A stretch of DNA of 50,305 bases, taken from an uncultured Gammaproteobacteria bacterium. GTDB taxonomy: Bacteria; Pseudomonadota; Gammaproteobacteria; Enterobacterales; Psychrobiaceae. The stretch lies in NCBI GenBank assembly GCA_913060565.1, contig CAJXRU010000015.1, forward strand, positions 1 to 50,305. The letters are read 5' to 3'. Positions 26,335 through 36,567 of the stretch are shown here, piece after piece (position 1 is the first letter of the stretch; the number at the start of each line of letters is the position of its first letter). The translations under genes were made by a program, and so were the position numbers. A model generated the notes under the pieces. The model did not search any database. It saw nothing but the letters and a program-made list of their open reading frames with translations, and was not told the DNA's origin.

Positions 26335-28746
26335 CTAAAACAGCTCTTCAGCTTGGCGATCAAACGGCTCAATGATAATGACGCTATTTTGCAGCTTAAT
26401 GCGATTAAATTGCGGTAAATTGAAGCTAATTCCAAGTTTTTCTTGGCTCTTGTTCTTCTGCTCTTTAGTAAAAGTGTAAAAGCGGTATATCTCACGCAAC
26501 AGCTCTAATTCGTTATGTTCATCTTGCCAATAGCTGGAGAGGTGATTGTTTTCATCAAGAATATAAACTTTGATACCTTGTTTTCGCTGCTCTAAGAAAA
26601 ACTGTACATAGCCCATGCTGGCGTGTTCATAGATCAATCGTTTAACTTTGCTGGTGGTTGGTTGTTTACTTGGTACTTGGGTCAGGGCGTTATTACTTAA
26701 TGTTTTATACAACTCAACAGCATTGCTAATCGCCTTGTATTCGACATTCTCGCGATGAAAAAACAAACCATATAACTTGCCTGCAACGACTATTGACTTG
26801 ACTTGAATGCCTTTTTTACTGGACTTTTTAAGTATTTCGAAACACTCATCCAATAAAAAGCTAACGTGATCTCGCAATAGAATTTGATGGTTTTTGGCCA
26901 CGCTTAAAATTGAAATTTCTGGGGTGTCGTTACTTGATCTAATTAAGGTAAATAAATGGCTTAATAACTCGAGGATCGCCGTATTACCGTTAAAAACCAT
27001 AGCATGATGTTCATTCCAGCTATTGCGATAGACCAAATCAATACTCGAAATCAGGCTACGTTTTTCACGACCTATTGAAAAAACATTGCTCATTAACCAG
27101 TCCATCATCTGCGTTTGACCATCAAAGTCGATGGTCGCATCGTCAAGCATATTAATGATGATCGATACCTGTTCTATTTGACTCGATTGCACTAATGCAT
27201 TCTTTGTTGCTTGCGCTTCACCTGTAAACTGCTCGGTAAGATGATGCAGGGCACGGTTAACCTTATGTTTATATTTAGCATTATCACTAGGCAATTTTAT
27301 CTGGGTTGTGGGACTAATTAATTGATTCATCGCGGCCCACGTTAGCAGCTTAATAATGTGAGTATCTTTATGAATAATATAATCTTTACCAAAAACTGGT
27401 GGTTGGCTTAATAATAACCAGATTCGACATTTATTATCGTCAATGCCGCGGCGTAAATAAAAATTATTGTTGGTATGTTTAACAGATTTTAGCGACGTTA
27501 AACGGCCAATCTTAGTGCTTGAGCCCTGATAAGCAGAATAGAGCTTACGACTTAAAATAGTGAGTTCTTGCGGATACATCGCTTCATCAACGTGATGAGA
27601 TTTCGCGAGTTCTTTCATTAAACGATAACTTTCGAGTAATGCTGCAACTAATGCTTGATGATGTTGCTGACTATCCACTGGGCTCCAACGAGCCTGCCGA
27701 TCAAGGTGACGAATTTGTTCACTGCTGAACTGCCATTGCTCAACCAGCGCTTTTAGCTGACGTTGTTGATAATTTAATACTGTTCCTTGTTTGATGTAAC
27801 TTAACGCTGGAGCGCATTTTAAGTAGAAACATTCACGGACTAACTTAAGGCGTTTGTGATCATTGAGTCGTGTTAAATGGTCGCTAATACGCTGCAAAAG
27901 TAGGAGATAATGATCGGTAAATTGACCGTTTAGCATTAACTCTTGCCACTGCACCGACAATAATTTCGTATGAGGAAAGTCACTAAAATATGACTCTAAA
28001 AGCAATGCTTTGAGTAGTGATTTTTCAGGTGAATCAATGCCTTTATATAACTGCCACATCATAGCTCCAAAATATTCCTGTGCTGGAATATGACTTGGTT
28101 GGCCCAAATCGATGGCGTTAAGGTGTTGATTTTCTGGTGTCAGGTGCCATTGAATAGGTTGACCTGCTAATGTGATTGCTGAGCGATAGAACTCATCGAG
28201 TAATAACCAATGTTGAGCACTACCACTAGATTCTTTATCAAACCCAGATTTTACGCCTTGCTCAAATTGATTTTCGGTGACTAAAAACAAATGCAACTCA
28301 ACACCTATCTGACTCGCCCACGCTTCAATCAGCTGACACTTTTGTTGAATCATGTCTCGCGTATCTGATTCCACATTGTCCTTAATACATAGCCAAACAT
28401 CCCAATCAGACTTGATACTTTGTCCTAAACTTCCGAGGCTGCCAATGGTGTAGAGGCCTCGATAAAGTGTCGGTTTATCTTGTGTGGCCGTGGTAATTTC
28501 TATATTAAATAATGCTTTGGCTAGACGTTTTGCATGAGAGGATAGTTGAAAGTCAGCAATTGCTGCACCGCGGAACTGCTCGATAAAGCCTGGTAAGCCA
28601 GGCATGTTTTCATTAATAAGCAGCGGTAATAAATAAGCAAGCTGGCTATTCTCTGGTGAGAGTTGTTGGAAAATTTGATTGATATGATTCGTACGTTGCG
28701 AGCAAGTTGCCGCAAAATCGCTACGAAGTTGGTAATGATCAATCAT
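26335..28746 (-). CDS. cyaA: Class I adenylate cyclase CyaA
   Basis: An 803-residue cytoplasmic enzyme making cAMP from ATP, the effector of CRP. The N-terminal catalytic half has the nucleotidyltransferase-like signature GSLGSLGQSIKSDWDVWLCI (near residues 107-126). The C-terminal half is the regulatory region acted on by the PTS in E. coli; it is slightly shorter than the E. coli protein (848). It is transcribed away from the DUF2914 gene and hemC, the same neighbourhood (cyaA divergent from hemCDXY) as in Enterobacterales and Vibrio. Confidence 0.95.
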   Translation of the reverse strand: MIDHYQLRSDFAATCSQRTNHINQIFQQLSPENSQLAYLLPLLINENMPGLPGFIEQFRGAAIADFQLSSHAKRLAKALFNIEITTATQDKPTLYRGLYTIGSLGSLGQSIKSDWDVWLCIKDNVESDTRDMIQQKCQLIEAWASQIGVELHLFLVTENQFEQGVKSGFDKESSGSAQHWLLLDEFYRSAITLAGQPIQWHLTPENQHLNAIDLGQPSHIPAQEYFGAMMWQLYKGIDSPEKSLLKALLLESYFSDFPHTKLLSVQWQELMLNGQFTDHYLLLLQRISDHLTRLNDHKRLKLVRECFYLKCAPALSYIKQGTVLNYQQRQLKALVEQWQFSSEQIRHLDRQARWSPVDSQQHHQALVAALLESYRLMKELAKSHHVDEAMYPQELTILSRKLYSAYQGSSTKIGRLTSLKSVKHTNNNFYLRRGIDDNKCRIWLLLSQPPVFGKDYIIHKDTHIIKLLTWAAMNQLISPTTQIKLPSDNAKYKHKVNRALHHLTEQFTGEAQATKNALVQSSQIEQVSIIINMLDDATIDFDGQTQMMDWLMSNVFSIGREKRSLISSIDLVYRNSWNEHHAMVFNGNTAILELLSHLFTLIRSSNDTPEISILSVAKNHQILLRDHVSFLLDECFEILKKSSKKGIQVKSIVVAGKLYGLFFHRENVEYKAISNAVELYKTLSNNALTQVPSKQPTTSKVKRLIYEHASMGYVQFFLEQRKQGIKVYILDENNHLSSYWQDEHNELELLREIYRFYTFTKEQKNKSQEKLGISFNLPQFNRIKLQNSVIIIEPFDRQAEELF

Positions 28747-28789
28747 GTTTATAATCTCAATTTTCCTGAGTCAGCATTCTAGCGAATAA

Positions 28790-29617
28790 GTGACCTTAAA
28801 ATCTATACCTGTAGTCGTTAGAACTGCCATATTCGCTTTTGGCTTTAGCGTACTGTTGGTATATGATGTTATCTCTTCAATCGCAAATGGAAGTGTCCCT
28901 GTGCAGCTTAAAATTAAAATCGATTTAGCCCCAGAAAATAGTGCAGTTGTATCAGCGCAGGCTCCTTTTGACCCAATTAAGATCCGAAATTTCCTTTTCG
29001 TGTTAATTATTATGTCTAGCTTGGTTTGTACTATGGCTTATAGCATGTGGCCATCTGAGCCTGTATATGCTGAAACAGTCAATGATAACGCCGCGGGAAA
29101 TGTTGGAATTTTACCAATTATCATGGAAGACGACGAACCGCCAAAACAGCCTGATATTGTGCTTGAAGATACGCAATTATTGGTAGAACAAATGACCGAA
29201 ATAGATGCTCAAGCAGCGGTAAAAGCGCAAGAGACTAATGCTATACCAACAGCTGAATCTATTCAGTCAAATGACGTGACCGCAATTGCCGAAAATAAGC
29301 ACGTGGCACGTGCGCAACTGACATCTGCAATCGTCAGACGCGAACCTATCGATAATATTACGTCACTTAGCCTCGCTAACGATAAACAGGTATTTTTCTT
29401 TACTCAGATTAACCAACTTAAAGACAAGATGATTTCTCATCGCTGGCGTTTAAACGGCAAAGTAATGGCGCAAGTTAGTCTGTCGATTGGTGGTGATAAA
29501 TGGCGAACTTACTCAAGCAAAACATTTAATAACAGTATGCTTGGTCGCTGGGAAGTTGCAGTCATTGATGAGAACGAAAATGTCCTTAGTGTCACTGAAT
29601 TTGATGTGACGCAGTAA
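28790..29617 (+). CDS. DUF2914 domain membrane protein
   Basis: A 275-residue protein with one clear transmembrane helix (NFLFVLIIMSSLVCTMAYSM, about 68-87), a cytoplasmic N-terminus, an acidic linker (DDEPPKQPDIVLEDTQ) and a C-terminal DUF2914 domain: FFFTQINQLKDKMISHRW, then WRTYSSKTFNNSMLGRWEV. The domain's function is unknown. The start is doubtful: GTG at 28790 directly follows an in-frame TAA and lacks a good ribosome site; a start further in is possible. It is divergent from cyaA across 43 bp and precedes hemC by about 100 bp. Confidence 0.72.
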   Translation: MTLKSIPVVVRTAIFAFGFSVLLVYDVISSIANGSVPVQLKIKIDLAPENSAVVSAQAPFDPIKIRNFLFVLIIMSSLVCTMAYSMWPSEPVYAETVNDNAAGNVGILPIIMEDDEPPKQPDIVLEDTQLLVEQMTEIDAQAAVKAQETNAIPTAESIQSNDVTAIAENKHVARAQLTSAIVRREPIDNITSLSLANDKQVFFFTQINQLKDKMISHRWRLNGKVMAQVSLSIGGDKWRTYSSKTFNNSMLGRWEVAVIDENENVLSVTEFDVTQ

Positions 29618-29719
29618 ATTAGTCTAAAAACACCAATAATTGAGCCTTAGTTTTTGCCATTCGTCTTGGTGGTGATATCATTGCCGCCATACTAATTTCA
29701 CACTTCTTTTGGAACCCTT

Positions 29720-30652
29720 ATGTCTGTAGATATCGTGCGAATTGCCACTCGAAAAAGCCCTCTGGCATTATGGCAAGCAGAGTTTGTAAAAGCACAATTA
29801 GAACACTTTCACCCTAACATCAAAGTTGAGCTAGTAACCATGGTTACTAAAGGTGACAAAATTTTAGATACGCCGCTTGCTAAGGTCGGTGGAAAAGGGT
29901 TGTTCGTCAAAGAACTTGAAACGGCTATGTTAGAAGGACGAGCCGATATCGCGGTTCATTCAATGAAAGATGTACCTGTTGAGTTTCCTGAAGGATTGGG
30001 TTTAGAAGTTATTTGTGAGCGAGAAGACCCTCGCGACGCATTTGTATCAAACACTTTTAAGTCAATCGATGAATTGCCAGAAGGTTCAGTGGTTGGTACA
30101 TCGAGCTTACGTCGTCAATGCCAAATTCGTGCAGCGCGCCCTGATCTTATTATTCGTGATTTACGCGGTAATGTTGGTACACGCTTAGGAAAGCTAGATG
30201 CTGGTGAATACGACGCGATTATTCTTGCTGCAGCAGGTTTAATTCGCCTTGAAATGAACAAACGTATAGCGTCATTCATTGAGCCTGAGCAGTCACTTCC
30301 TGCGGTAGGTCAAGGCGCAGTTGGTATCGAATGTCGTGAAGATGACGAACGAATCAAAGCATTATTAGCACCGTTAGAGCATTTGGAAACGCGCCAACGC
30401 GTGTTGGCTGAACGTGCTGTAAATAAACGTCTAGAAGGTGGCTGTCAGGTGCCAATCGGCAGTTACTGCGTGATTGAAGGTAATGATTTTTGGTTGCGCG
30501 CACTAGTTGGTAATCCTGATGGCAGTGTTATGTTGACAGAAGAAGCTCGTGGCTCGCTGCAAGATGCAGAGCAAGTTGCAATTGAAATGGCTGATAAGTT
30601 ATTAAATCGCGGTGGTAGAGAAATTTTACAACAGGTTTATGCACAAGCTTAG
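29720..30652 (+). CDS. hemC: Porphobilinogen deaminase HemC
   Basis: A 310-residue enzyme that joins four porphobilinogens into hydroxymethylbilane. C242 in EGGCQVPIG carries the dipyrromethane cofactor; [20 protein letters not shown] and [11 protein letters not shown] supply substrate-binding arginines. Length is standard. It heads the hemC-hemD-hemX-hemY operon; hemD starts inside its 3' end. Confidence 0.98.
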   Translation: MSVDIVRIATRKSPLALWQAEFVKAQLEHFHPNIKVELVTMVTKGDKILDTPLAKVGGKGLFVKELETAMLEGRADIAVHSMKDVPVEFPEGLGLEVICEREDPRDAFVSNTFKSIDELPEGSVVGTSSLRRQCQIRAARPDLIIRDLRGNVGTRLGKLDAGEYDAIILAAAGLIRLEMNKRIASFIEPEQSLPAVGQGAVGIECREDDERIKALLAPLEHLETRQRVLAERAVNKRLEGGCQVPIGSYCVIEGNDFWLRALVGNPDGSVMLTEEARGSLQDAEQVAIEMADKLLNRGGREILQQVYAQA

Positions 30653-31379
30653 TCATAAAAATCGACGTGTCTTAATTACACGTCCACAAGCAAAGTCTGA
30701 ACAATTGCAGGCTTTGCTGTTGTCCCATCAGCTTTATTGTTTATCTTATCCATTAGTACAATTTTCGTCTAAAACCTTCCCGCAAGCGCAGCATTTTGTG
30801 TCGCAAGCAGATATTATTATCGCTGTGAGTGAAAACGCGGTGATTTATGCGAACCAACAGATTAATGATTGGCCCAGCTCTGCCCAATACTTTGCTGTTG
30901 GTAGCGCGACTCAGCAGCAATTTTCTCTATTGGGTATCTGTGCTGATTCGCCTGAAAATGCTACGTCTGAAGGCTTATTGGCGTTGACTCATTTGGCGAA
31001 TGTTCAGAACAAACGTGTTGTTATTTTGCGCGGTGACGGAGGAAGAGAATACCTCGCGCAAGAGTTAAGTCGTCGAAATGCCCACGTTGATTACGTAGAA
31101 ACATATTGCCGTGAATTAATGCCAATGGATAATTCATATCAGGTATTGCAATGGCAACAAGAGCAAATAAACACTATAGTGGTGACAAGTGGTGAAATAT
31201 TGCAGTATTTATGGGATAACATCGGCGAAATAAACCAATGTTGGCTAAAGCAGCTATCTTTAATAGTGCCTAGTCAGCGCATTGTAACTCTTGCTGAAAA
31301 TTTGGGTTTTCAAGCAATTGAGTTAAGTAATGGCGCTGATAATGAATCAATTTTAAAAATTTTATTGAATGAGTGTTAA
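30639..31379 (+). CDS. hemD: Uroporphyrinogen-III synthase HemD
   Basis: A 246-residue enzyme that closes and inverts ring D of hydroxymethylbilane. The two-domain HemD fold shows [14 protein letters not shown] at the N-terminus, VGSATQQQF in the middle and [12 protein letters not shown] in the C-terminal lobe; the family has low sequence identity, so operon position supports the call. I chose the ATG at 30639 (AGG six bases upstream, 14-bp overlap with hemC) over an upstream GTG at 30612. The next gene starts immediately after its stop. Confidence 0.93.
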   Translation: MHKLSHKNRRVLITRPQAKSEQLQALLLSHQLYCLSYPLVQFSSKTFPQAQHFVSQADIIIAVSENAVIYANQQINDWPSSAQYFAVGSATQQQFSLLGICADSPENATSEGLLALTHLANVQNKRVVILRGDGGREYLAQELSRRNAHVDYVETYCRELMPMDNSYQVLQWQQEQINTIVVTSGEILQYLWDNIGEINQCWLKQLSLIVPSQRIVTLAENLGFQAIELSNGADNESILKILLNEC

Positions 31380-32645
31380 ATGACAAAATCTAGTGATGAT
31401 GCATCAAGCAAAGGATCTTCTGACAACGAAATCGATATCAAACAGCAAGTAGAAAAGTCAGTTGATGAAACAGAGCAGCATGTTGAAGTATCAGATAAAC
31501 AAGAAGAGACTTCGCTTGATAGTGAAAACGTTGTTGTGGATGAATCTCCCAAATTAAATAAAACGTCAGCGCCGTCAGAAAAGTATGTGGAAACCGCCGT
31601 GGTCAATCAAAAAACGCCTATTAGTAAATTAGCAATATTTTGCCTTATTTTAGTGTTATTGCTAGCTGGCGCAGCTGGATATGGCGTCGATAAATACATG
31701 AAAGAGCAAGTTGCCCAACAAGCAAAAATTGACGCGCTAGTCGCCAAACAATCAAGTGTCATTGACGACATTACCAATCAGTTAAATCAACAAGTGAAAG
31801 AGCTACAAACGCGAAATCAGTCGTTAACACAAGAATTGACTGACAATGTCGAAACACAGCTCGCATCTCAGCAGCAATCACAGACATTAATTAATCAAAA
31901 GATTGCTGAACTATCAGGACGTCGTCCAAGTGACTGGCTATTAGCAGAAGCCAACTATCTAGTGACTATTGCCGGTCGAAAGTTGTGGCAAGAGAAAGAT
32001 CAAAAGACTGCGGCAGCGCTGTTAGCTACTGCGGACAAGCGTATTGCAGAGATGCATGATGAATCATTAATAGATATTCGCCGAGCGCTTGCAAAAGACA
32101 TTGCGACGCTGTCTGCGCTACCACAAGACAAGAGTCAGGATATTGCCTTAGCTATTGATGGCTTAATAACTCAAGTGGATAGCTTAAAATTAAATACAGT
32201 GACATTGCCAGACGCTGTTGAAGATGAAACGCAACAGTCGACAGCTGACGCGTCATGGCAAGAAAATTTGAAACAAACTTGGTATGGCTTTATTGATGGC
32301 ATGATAACCATTCGGAAACGTGAGAGTAACGTTGTTCCGCTGATATCAGCTAAGCAGCGCTGGTATTTAGAAGAAAACTTAAAGAATAAGCTTGTTCAAG
32401 CCCAATTAGCTGTCTATCGAAAACAACAGCAAGCATTCACTAGCTCAATCGAAGTTAGCCGCACCTGGGTTTTGCAGTTTTTTGACCGAGAAGATAGCAC
32501 GACTACGTTTATGTTGGACGAATTGGCTAAATTAGAAAAAGCATCAATTACAGTGAATTATCCACGTGACTTACTGAGTAGAAACCTCATTGGTGATGAA
32601 GTAGTTCGTCGAAATATAGGCTCTGCACAAGCAATGGAGCGTTAA
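31380..32645 (+). CDS. hemX: HemX, inner-membrane protein of the hem operon
   Basis: A 421-residue protein: an acidic, Ser/Glu/Val-rich disordered N-terminus (about 1-75), one transmembrane helix (LAIFCLILVLLLAGAAGYGV), a coiled coil (about 105-175, ITNQLNQQVKELQTRNQSL) and a periplasmic helical domain with the conserved RRPSDWLLAEANYLVTIAGRKLW-type core. Sometimes annotated as a uroporphyrinogen-III methyltransferase, but it has no methyltransferase motifs; its role in haem synthesis is unproven. ATG directly follows the hemD stop. Confidence 0.93.
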   Translation: MTKSSDDASSKGSSDNEIDIKQQVEKSVDETEQHVEVSDKQEETSLDSENVVVDESPKLNKTSAPSEKYVETAVVNQKTPISKLAIFCLILVLLLAGAAGYGVDKYMKEQVAQQAKIDALVAKQSSVIDDITNQLNQQVKELQTRNQSLTQELTDNVETQLASQQQSQTLINQKIAELSGRRPSDWLLAEANYLVTIAGRKLWQEKDQKTAAALLATADKRIAEMHDESLIDIRRALAKDIATLSALPQDKSQDIALAIDGLITQVDSLKLNTVTLPDAVEDETQQSTADASWQENLKQTWYGFIDGMITIRKRESNVVPLISAKQRWYLEENLKNKLVQAQLAVYRKQQQAFTSSIEVSRTWVLQFFDREDSTTTFMLDELAKLEKASITVNYPRDLLSRNLIGDEVVRRNIGSAQAMER

Positions 32646-32646
32646 T

Positions 32647-33822
32647 ATGATTCGATTGCTGATATTTGTCGTCATAATACTTTCGGGCATTTTGATTGGT
32701 CCATCGTTGATGGGGCATGATACTCACGTGTTGGTTACGGTTAACGGTTGGACTATGGAAACTAGTTTGGGCGTTATGATCATGATGATTATTTTGTTTT
32801 ATGCCTTGTTGCAATTTGCAGAGTGGGCGCTGGTTAACACCATCGCAATGTGGGGCAGAACACGTCATTGGTTTGGGTGGCGCAAAGAGCGAATTGCCCA
32901 GCAAAAGACTATTGATGGTGTGCTTGAATTTGCCGCGGGTCACTTTTCACAAGCTGAGCAATTAAGTGTTACTCATGTGAAACATAGTAAAGAACCATTG
33001 TTGAATTACTTTACCGCAATAAACGCCGCAGCAACTCAGGGAAAAACACAGCAAAGGGATGAATATATTCAACAAGCGTTAGAATTTGCACCTGAGAACA
33101 CGGCGTTAATAGCAATCAAATTAAAGTTTCTAGTTGAAGCTGGTGATTATGAAAGCGCTAAAAGCTGGCTTGAACTGCAATCAGATAAAATCGCTAAACA
33201 TGCTGATTTATTGCCGTTAGCGCTTAAAGTGCGTGAATATTTTGGTGAATGGGCAGTGGTAGTTGAGCTATATGATGCCATGTTAAAGCATCGATTGCTT
33301 ACCCCACCAGAGCATCAAGCACAAATTTGTCGTAGCTACGCAGCTCAATTAAGTTGCCTTAATACAAGTGATTTAGAGACAGTTACGCAAGGTTACAAAT
33401 CCATTCCGAGAAAATATCGCAATGATATCGACATCTTTTGCGAGTATGCTAAGTTAGTTATTAAACTTGATCAGGCAACACTGATTGAAAAGGAATTGTT
33501 TAAGCGTTTAACGAAACAACTTAGTATGAGTTTGTTAAGTGTCATTGCACTATGCCCAACCAAGAGCGCAAACCTATGGAGTGAGCGTTTAATTGGTTTG
33601 GAGCACTATCATAATGATGCCGATTTCATTGATGTCATTGTGCAGCTTTCTGTATTAGATAGACAATGGCAAACAGCTAAGAACTGGTTGCTTAAATCAA
33701 TCCAAATTGAACCGTCAGTGTTGCGTTATCAAAAACTTGCTCAGATCCAACAAGAGCTTGGCGAAGGCAGTGGTGCTTTGGATAGCTTCAATAAAGCGTT
33801 GAATTTTCGTCAAGCGAAGTAA
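32647..33822 (+). CDS. hemY: HemY, TPR-containing inner-membrane protein
   Basis: A 391-residue protein with two N-terminal transmembrane helices (LLIFVVIILSGILIGPSLM and MIMMIILFYALLQFAEWALV) and a cytoplasmic or periplasmic TPR array (for example YIQQALEFAPENTALIAIKL, LAQIQQELGEGSGALDSFNKAL). HemY is a conserved partner of HemX, without proven enzymatic role; it is not the Gram-positive protoporphyrinogen oxidase also called HemY. The ATG comes one base after the hemX stop. Confidence 0.93.
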   Translation: MIRLLIFVVIILSGILIGPSLMGHDTHVLVTVNGWTMETSLGVMIMMIILFYALLQFAEWALVNTIAMWGRTRHWFGWRKERIAQQKTIDGVLEFAAGHFSQAEQLSVTHVKHSKEPLLNYFTAINAAATQGKTQQRDEYIQQALEFAPENTALIAIKLKFLVEAGDYESAKSWLELQSDKIAKHADLLPLALKVREYFGEWAVVVELYDAMLKHRLLTPPEHQAQICRSYAAQLSCLNTSDLETVTQGYKSIPRKYRNDIDIFCEYAKLVIKLDQATLIEKELFKRLTKQLSMSLLSVIALCPTKSANLWSERLIGLEHYHNDADFIDVIVQLSVLDRQWQTAKNWLLKSIQIEPSVLRYQKLAQIQQELGEGSGALDSFNKALNFRQAK

Positions 33823-33837
33823 CAGGGAAGTTAAGTA

Positions 33838-34869
33838 ATGAAAGATAACTCGAACTTTGACGAGTCAGTGAAAACGCTCAAAAAGACTATTCCGCTGATG
33901 ATGAAATACAGTGTGCCAGTTAATCCAACTAACTACGCGCTGTGGTATACCTATGCTTCAAATGAAGTGCCTAACTTAAATCGTGAACTAGATTCTGCGC
34001 TCAAGCTATATAATACCTGTCCTAAATTTCGCGCCGAACAGCTTTATACTAAGCACGTAAAAAATGAAGCTGTTGATCAAGCAAAAACACTGCAAGCATC
34101 AATTGATAAGATGATGAGTAAAGTAGGCGACACTATTGGCAATACACAGAGCAACGCCAAGAGTTTCGAACAAGAAATGTCACTGTGCCATGAAGAGCTT
34201 GCTGAGTTAGATTCTATTGAAACACCGATAACACCTGAAGCCGTATCTGGCTTTGTTGGTGAGTTACTTTCCAAATCGATGGCGATGCGTGATAACGCAA
34301 AGTCATTAGGTGACAGTCTTGAATCTGCACAACAAGAGATAAAAACACTACGTATGAAGCTCGCAGATAGCCAACAAGATGCGCTATATGATGCATTAAC
34401 AGGTTTGCTCAACCGTCGTGCATTTGAGCAAGAAATAGATGGTTTATTAACGTTACCCGATGCTCAAGCCTGTTTAATTATTGCTGATATCGATAATTTC
34501 AAAGACTTTAATGATAAGCATGGCCATACGATGGGGGATCAAGTATTAAAAGCGGTTGGTAAACGCCTTGCTATTTCGACGTCCAATGGCGCGTTCGCAT
34601 TTCGGTATGGTGGTGAAGAGTTTGCCGTCTTAATGCCTAAATCTACGATTACTAGAGCGCATGAGATGGCTGAAAAAATCCGCTTGTCGATTGAGCGATT
34701 GATTATCAAAGATCGTAAATCTGGCGAAACGATTGCAAATATCACCTGTTCATTTGGCGTTGCTAAATTGCTGAAAGACAAAGAAGCGATTGAATCTATA
34801 AACCTTGCGGATCAGCGCTTATATAGCGCTAAGCAGCAAGGGAGAAATAAAGTAATATCAATGGGTTAA
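33838..34869 (+). CDS. GGDEF diguanylate cyclase
   Basis: A 343-residue protein with a cytoplasmic helical N-terminal region (about 1-180, including a coiled coil ESAQQEIKTLRMKLADSQQDALYD) and a C-terminal GGDEF domain: DALTGLLNRRAFEQE, metal-binding D217 (ADIDNFK) and active-site GGEEF (258-262). It should make c-di-GMP. The RxxD inhibitory site expected before GGEEF is absent (SNGA), so product inhibition by that route is unlikely. AGGGAAG lies upstream of the ATG, 15 bp after hemY. Its 3' end overlaps the convergent MATE gene by four bases. Confidence 0.9.
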   Translation: MKDNSNFDESVKTLKKTIPLMMKYSVPVNPTNYALWYTYASNEVPNLNRELDSALKLYNTCPKFRAEQLYTKHVKNEAVDQAKTLQASIDKMMSKVGDTIGNTQSNAKSFEQEMSLCHEELAELDSIETPITPEAVSGFVGELLSKSMAMRDNAKSLGDSLESAQQEIKTLRMKLADSQQDALYDALTGLLNRRAFEQEIDGLLTLPDAQACLIIADIDNFKDFNDKHGHTMGDQVLKAVGKRLAISTSNGAFAFRYGGEEFAVLMPKSTITRAHEMAEKIRLSIERLIIKDRKSGETIANITCSFGVAKLLKDKEAIESINLADQRLYSAKQQGRNKVISMG

Positions 34870-36212
34870 CGAGTTAATTTGTTAAATCGATGAGTCATTA
34901 ATGCGGCTGATATTGTTAGGCCGCATATGATTGCCACCCAATATCCTTTCACACCCCAACCGCCAAACTCCGATAATACATAGCCGATGGGAAAACCGAT
35001 GATCCAGTAGGCGACGACACAAATATACATCGGGATCTTAGTATCTTTCATACCGCGTAATGCGCCACTCGCGTTAACTTGTATTCCGTCAGATATTTGG
35101 AACACCGCTGCTAGAATAATGAGTTGACTGGCAACAGTGAAAACAAGTTCGTCGGAAGTAAAAACTGCAATAAAAGATTCATGGAACAGCACCATACAAG
35201 TCGCGGTGAATACCGAAATTAAAATACCAAAACACACACCCATGAAGCCAGTTTGGCGGGCCTGCGCAGCATCTTTACGGCCAATGTGATAGCCGACTCT
35301 TGCCGTTACTGCTATTGATAAGCCAAGCGATAATGTAAACGCTAAAGATGAAATATTGATGGCAATTTGATGGCCGGCGATATCAGGGACTGTGTATCGA
35401 CCAATCATTAATCCCACCGCGCCAAATAGCGCAACCTCTAAACCCAAACCAATACCCATAGGGGTGCCGACTTTCAATACTTCCATATAGTCGTCTAGTC
35501 TAGGCTTTAGCCAATTACTAAACAAACTAAAGCCGTGATAGCGTGCAGATGTCAGCGTATAGATAACGAGTGAGATTGCCATGATTGTCCAGACAACTAT
35601 CGTTGCCCAAGCAACACCAATGGCGCCCATTGCTGGTACACCAAAACCGCCATTGATAAACCAGTAATTACAGGCGACATTGAAGGGTAACGCTATGATC
35701 GAGCAATACATAATCGCTTTAGTTGCAAACATTCCTTCGTTACAAAAACGCAGTGCAAAGAAGAAATACAAAGGGAAAACGCCCCACGCTAAAACATTCA
35801 AGTAGCCACTGGCCAATGGAACGATTTCTTCAGTTATACCAATAGCCCAAAGTACAGGTTCTAAAGAAATGAGAATTAGCGCACTGGGTAACGCTAATAG
35901 GAGTGACATCACCACCCCTGTTTGGAAAGAACGCTTAACGCCAAGTTTATTTTCTTCACCATTGTACTGGGCGGTGATTGGACTCAGTGCTAAAAATATT
36001 CCAATGATAAAAACGATAATCGGATTGAAAATACTGACACCAATTGCAACCGCAGCTAATGCATCTGCACTATAACGACCTGCCATAATAGTATCTATGA
36101 CGCCAAAAGACATTTGTGCTAATTGCGCAAGAATCGCAGGAATCGCCAACTTGATTAACTGGCTGCTTTCTTTTTTATAAGCGGGTGTAAGTTTTTGGGT
36201 TATTCTTTTCAA
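34866..36212 (-). CDS. MATE family multidrug efflux transporter (NorM/MdtK type)
   Basis: A 448-residue, 12-helix antiporter of the inner membrane. Two MatE repeats are visible; LAQMSFGVIDTIMAGRYSADALAAVAIG and GHQIAINISSLAFTLSLG match NorM/MdtK. These use Na+ or H+ gradients to expel cationic drugs. The start is TTG at 36212, with GAGTG upstream; no in-frame ATG precedes LIKLAIP. It is tail-to-tail with the diguanylate cyclase gene. Confidence 0.9.
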   Translation of the reverse strand: MKRITQKLTPAYKKESSQLIKLAIPAILAQLAQMSFGVIDTIMAGRYSADALAAVAIGVSIFNPIIVFIIGIFLALSPITAQYNGEENKLGVKRSFQTGVVMSLLLALPSALILISLEPVLWAIGITEEIVPLASGYLNVLAWGVFPLYFFFALRFCNEGMFATKAIMYCSIIALPFNVACNYWFINGGFGVPAMGAIGVAWATIVVWTIMAISLVIYTLTSARYHGFSLFSNWLKPRLDDYMEVLKVGTPMGIGLGLEVALFGAVGLMIGRYTVPDIAGHQIAINISSLAFTLSLGLSIAVTARVGYHIGRKDAAQARQTGFMGVCFGILISVFTATCMVLFHESFIAVFTSDELVFTVASQLIILAAVFQISDGIQVNASGALRGMKDTKIPMYICVVAYWIIGFPIGYVLSEFGGWGVKGYWVAIICGLTISAALMTHRFNKLTR

Positions 36213-36567
36213 TCGTGTTCACTCTAGATAGGTTGGCAAAGCCTTAGGCGTTGTCGGCTGATTATTATCACTCATGTTATCGTTGCTGTCATTGTTTCAA
36301 TTTGATTATTTTTATGCCATAAATCCGTCACATAAGCGATGTAGCATACGCTTCGAAATTTTGAAATTACTTGTAACAACTTGGTCAGCGCATATTTAAT
36401 ATAAGCTGTGGTAACTTAGTTTTTCCAGTGAAGTTTTGAAGAAATATGGCCCCAGTTAATGATGTAAATAATGGCTAGAATTTCCAGTAAAATCTCTCAA
36501 ATCTTCATTGAACTTGTTGTCTTTTATTTGGTCAAAAATCTCACGGTAATCATGGAACATATAGCGT
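36213..36567. other. Intergenic region, 355 bp
   Basis: AT-rich DNA between the MATE gene and a small ORF. I find no ORF above ten codons, no RNA gene signature and no strong terminator. Two short direct repeats TTTCCAGT (near 36423 and 36481) and a small hairpin AAGCG-N10-CGCTT (near 36335) are visible. It must hold the MATE promoter and possibly that of the small gene. Confidence 0.6.

Noticed and set aside
31380-32645. Uroporphyrinogen-III methyltransferase label for HemX
   Set aside because: No methyltransferase motifs are present; it is a membrane coiled-coil protein.
32587-32943. 118-codon minus-strand ORF
   Set aside because: Antisense across the hemX-hemY junction; both of those genes are well supported.
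34077-34412. 111-codon minus-strand ORF rich in Ser/Cys
   Set aside because: Antisense to the diguanylate cyclase; Ser/Cys richness is expected for a shadow frame.
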